Positions 5,417 through 6,545 of a stretch of 6,545 bases of DNA are shown in pieces. Where the stretch lies: assembly GCA_017648425.1 (NCBI GenBank), contig JAGCJD010000010.1, forward strand, positions 1 to 6,545, in the 5' to 3' direction. How positions within the stretch are numbered: position 1 is the stretch's first letter; every line of letters starts with the position of its first letter. The translations under genes were made by a program, and so were the position numbers. A model generated the notes under the pieces. That model did no database searches and had not been told where the DNA came from. It worked only from the letters and a program-made list of their open reading frames with translations. The DNA is from Clostridia bacterium (GTDB taxonomy: Bacteria > Bacillota > Clostridia > Oscillospirales > CAG-272).

Positions 5417-6545
5417 ATGATAAAACTCACTTCAAACGGTGTATTTTTGGTTGACGGTAAGCCTTGCCAGACCTCGTCCGTTCCCGCGGCTGAGGCGCGC
5501 AAAAATACTATCGCTTATTCCGTAATGAACGCGCATAATATTTCCGATACAGAAGGACAAATGCGTATAAAATTTGATGCTCTCGCATCTCACGATATTA
5601 CCTATGTTGGTATCATTCAGACTGCTCGAGCAAGCGGTCTTAAAGAATTCCCTATTCCCTACGCTCTTACCAACTGCCACAACTCTCTTTGCGCTGTTGG
5701 CGGTACTATCAACGAGGACGACCATGTGTTTGGTCTTTCTGCGGCAAAAAAATATGGCGGTATATATGTTCCCGCAAACCAGAGCGTTATACACTCGTTT
5801 GCCCGCGAGGAGCTCGCAGGCTGTGGAAAAATGATACTTGGCTCTGACTCTCACACCCGTTACGGCGCTCTCGGCACTATGGGTGTAGGTGAGGGTGGTC
5901 CTGAGCTCGTAAAGCAGTTGCTTAAAAACACATACGATATAAAAACGCCTGAGGTCGTTCTCGTTTATCTTACGGGAGCTCCCAAGCGCGGTATAGGACC
6001 TCACGATGTTGCAATAGCGCTTGTTGGCGCAACCTTTGCAAACGGATTTGTAAAGAACAAGGTTCTTGAATTTGTTGGTCCCGGAGTTAAAAATCTTCCC
6101 ATTGACTTCCGTAACGGAATTGATGTAATGACTACCGAAACAACTTGTCTTTCTTCTATTTGGGAAACAGACGAGATAGTTAAAAAGCACTATGTGGCTC
6201 ACGGACGCCCCGAGGATTACAAGGAGCTTCGTCCCGGAAGCGTTGCTTACTATGATTCCATGATAGAGATCGACCTTGACAAGATGGAATCCATGATTGC
6301 GCTCCCCTTCCACCCCTCCAACGCTTATACGATACACGAGTTCTTGGAGAATGCTGACGAAATTCTGGCAAAGGTAGAGGCCGAGGCGCAAAAGAAATTC
6401 GGAAAGTGTAAATTCAATTTGCGCTCAAAGGTCACAAAGAACGGAGTTCTTGCAGATCAGGGTATTATTGCAGGTTGCGCGGGCGGTATGTTTGATAGCA
6501 TTGACGAGGCGTCTGCTATACTTAAAGGCAAGAGCACCGGCGCTG
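5417..6545 (+). CDS. Aconitase-superfamily hydratase (YbhJ-like), N-terminal half, cut by window end
   Basis: 376 complete codons are visible from the ATG at 5417, with AAGGAG (5401-5406) 10 nt upstream. The N-terminal half resembles aconitase-like Fe-S hydratases, closest in style to the proteins labelled 'hydratase' or YbhJ-like in Clostridia and Escherichia coli (about 750 residues), so roughly half is missing. H126 in VIHSF and D144/H146 in GSDSHTRYGALGTMGVGEGG (142-161) match conserved aconitase active-site positions. C354 in AGCAGG matches the first [4Fe-4S] cysteine (the SCTNS position of aconitase); the other two cysteines would lie beyond the window. At residues 86-91 the sequence is NCHNSL where aconitases have HCDHLI, so the canonical Asp-His pair seems changed. 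The substrate is unknown; calling it aconitase would overreach. It diverges from the DUF554 operon and has an exact consensus promoter, suggesting strong expression. Confidence 0.85.
   Translation, partial: MIKLTSNGVFLVDGKPCQTSSVPAAEARKNTIAYSVMNAHNISDTEGQMRIKFDALASHDITYVGIIQTARASGLKEFPIPYALTNCHNSLCAVGGTINEDDHVFGLSAAKKYGGIYVPANQSVIHSFAREELAGCGKMILGSDSHTRYGALGTMGVGEGGPELVKQLLKNTYDIKTPEVVLVYLTGAPKRGIGPHDVAIALVGATFANGFVKNKVLEFVGPGVKNLPIDFRNGIDVMTTETTCLSSIWETDEIVKKHYVAHGRPEDYKELRPGSVAYYDSMIEIDLDKMESMIALPFHPSNAYTIHEFLENADEILAKVEAEAQKKFGKCKFNLRSKVTKNGVLADQGIIAGCAGGMFDSIDEASAILKGKSTGA

Noticed and set aside
5432..6391. A 319-codon open frame on the minus strand opposite the hydratase gene
   Set aside because: The plus strand encodes a recognisable aconitase-family protein with promoter and ribosome binding site. 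The antisense product resembles nothing I know and is a codon-bias shadow.

Overview
This window looks like chromosomal DNA from a low-to-mid GC Gram-positive bacterium, most likely a member of the Clostridia. The reasons are a 97-residue SpoVG, a MurC with Clostridia-style motif variants, an Hsp33 of Bacillota type, strong AGGAG-type ribosome binding sites and sigma-A-like promoters. I see no phage, insertion sequence, CRISPR array or RNA gene. Every stretch longer than about 220 bases is covered by a gene.

Layout. On the minus strand, read from right to left, positions 2808 to 1 hold a tight cluster: murC (peptidoglycan precursor ligase), a class I SAM-dependent methyltransferase (1 nt gap) and hslO/Hsp33 (8-10 nt gap, cut by the window start). 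Diverging from murC on the plus strand is spoVG (2971-3264), which ends in a strong hairpin terminator. Convergent to spoVG is a minus-strand pair, read from 5198 down to 3329. It encodes a DUF554 membrane protein and then a PfoR/PTS_EIIC_2-type membrane protein, and has its own promoter (TTGCAA-17-TATAAT). Diverging from that pair is a plus-strand gene for an aconitase-superfamily hydratase (5417 to beyond the window end). It is driven by an exact consensus promoter (TTGACA-17-TATAAT).

The most striking observation is a single in-frame amber codon (TAG, 1659-1657 on the minus strand) inside murC. The frame is open on both sides and both sides encode typical MurC sequence, so this is a nonsense codon, not a frameshift. 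murC is normally essential and single copy. The codon is therefore a sequencing or assembly error, a real mutation, or a site decoded by an amber-suppressing tRNA. None of the five complete genes here uses TAG as its terminator (three TAA, two TGA).

Secondary points are a hydratase whose aligned aconitase catalytic Asp-His pair seems replaced, and a two-gene membrane operon (DUF554 plus an orphan EIIC-like protein) of unknown substrate. Apart from the amber codon this is ordinary core-genome sequence; I did not find a convincing undescribed system.
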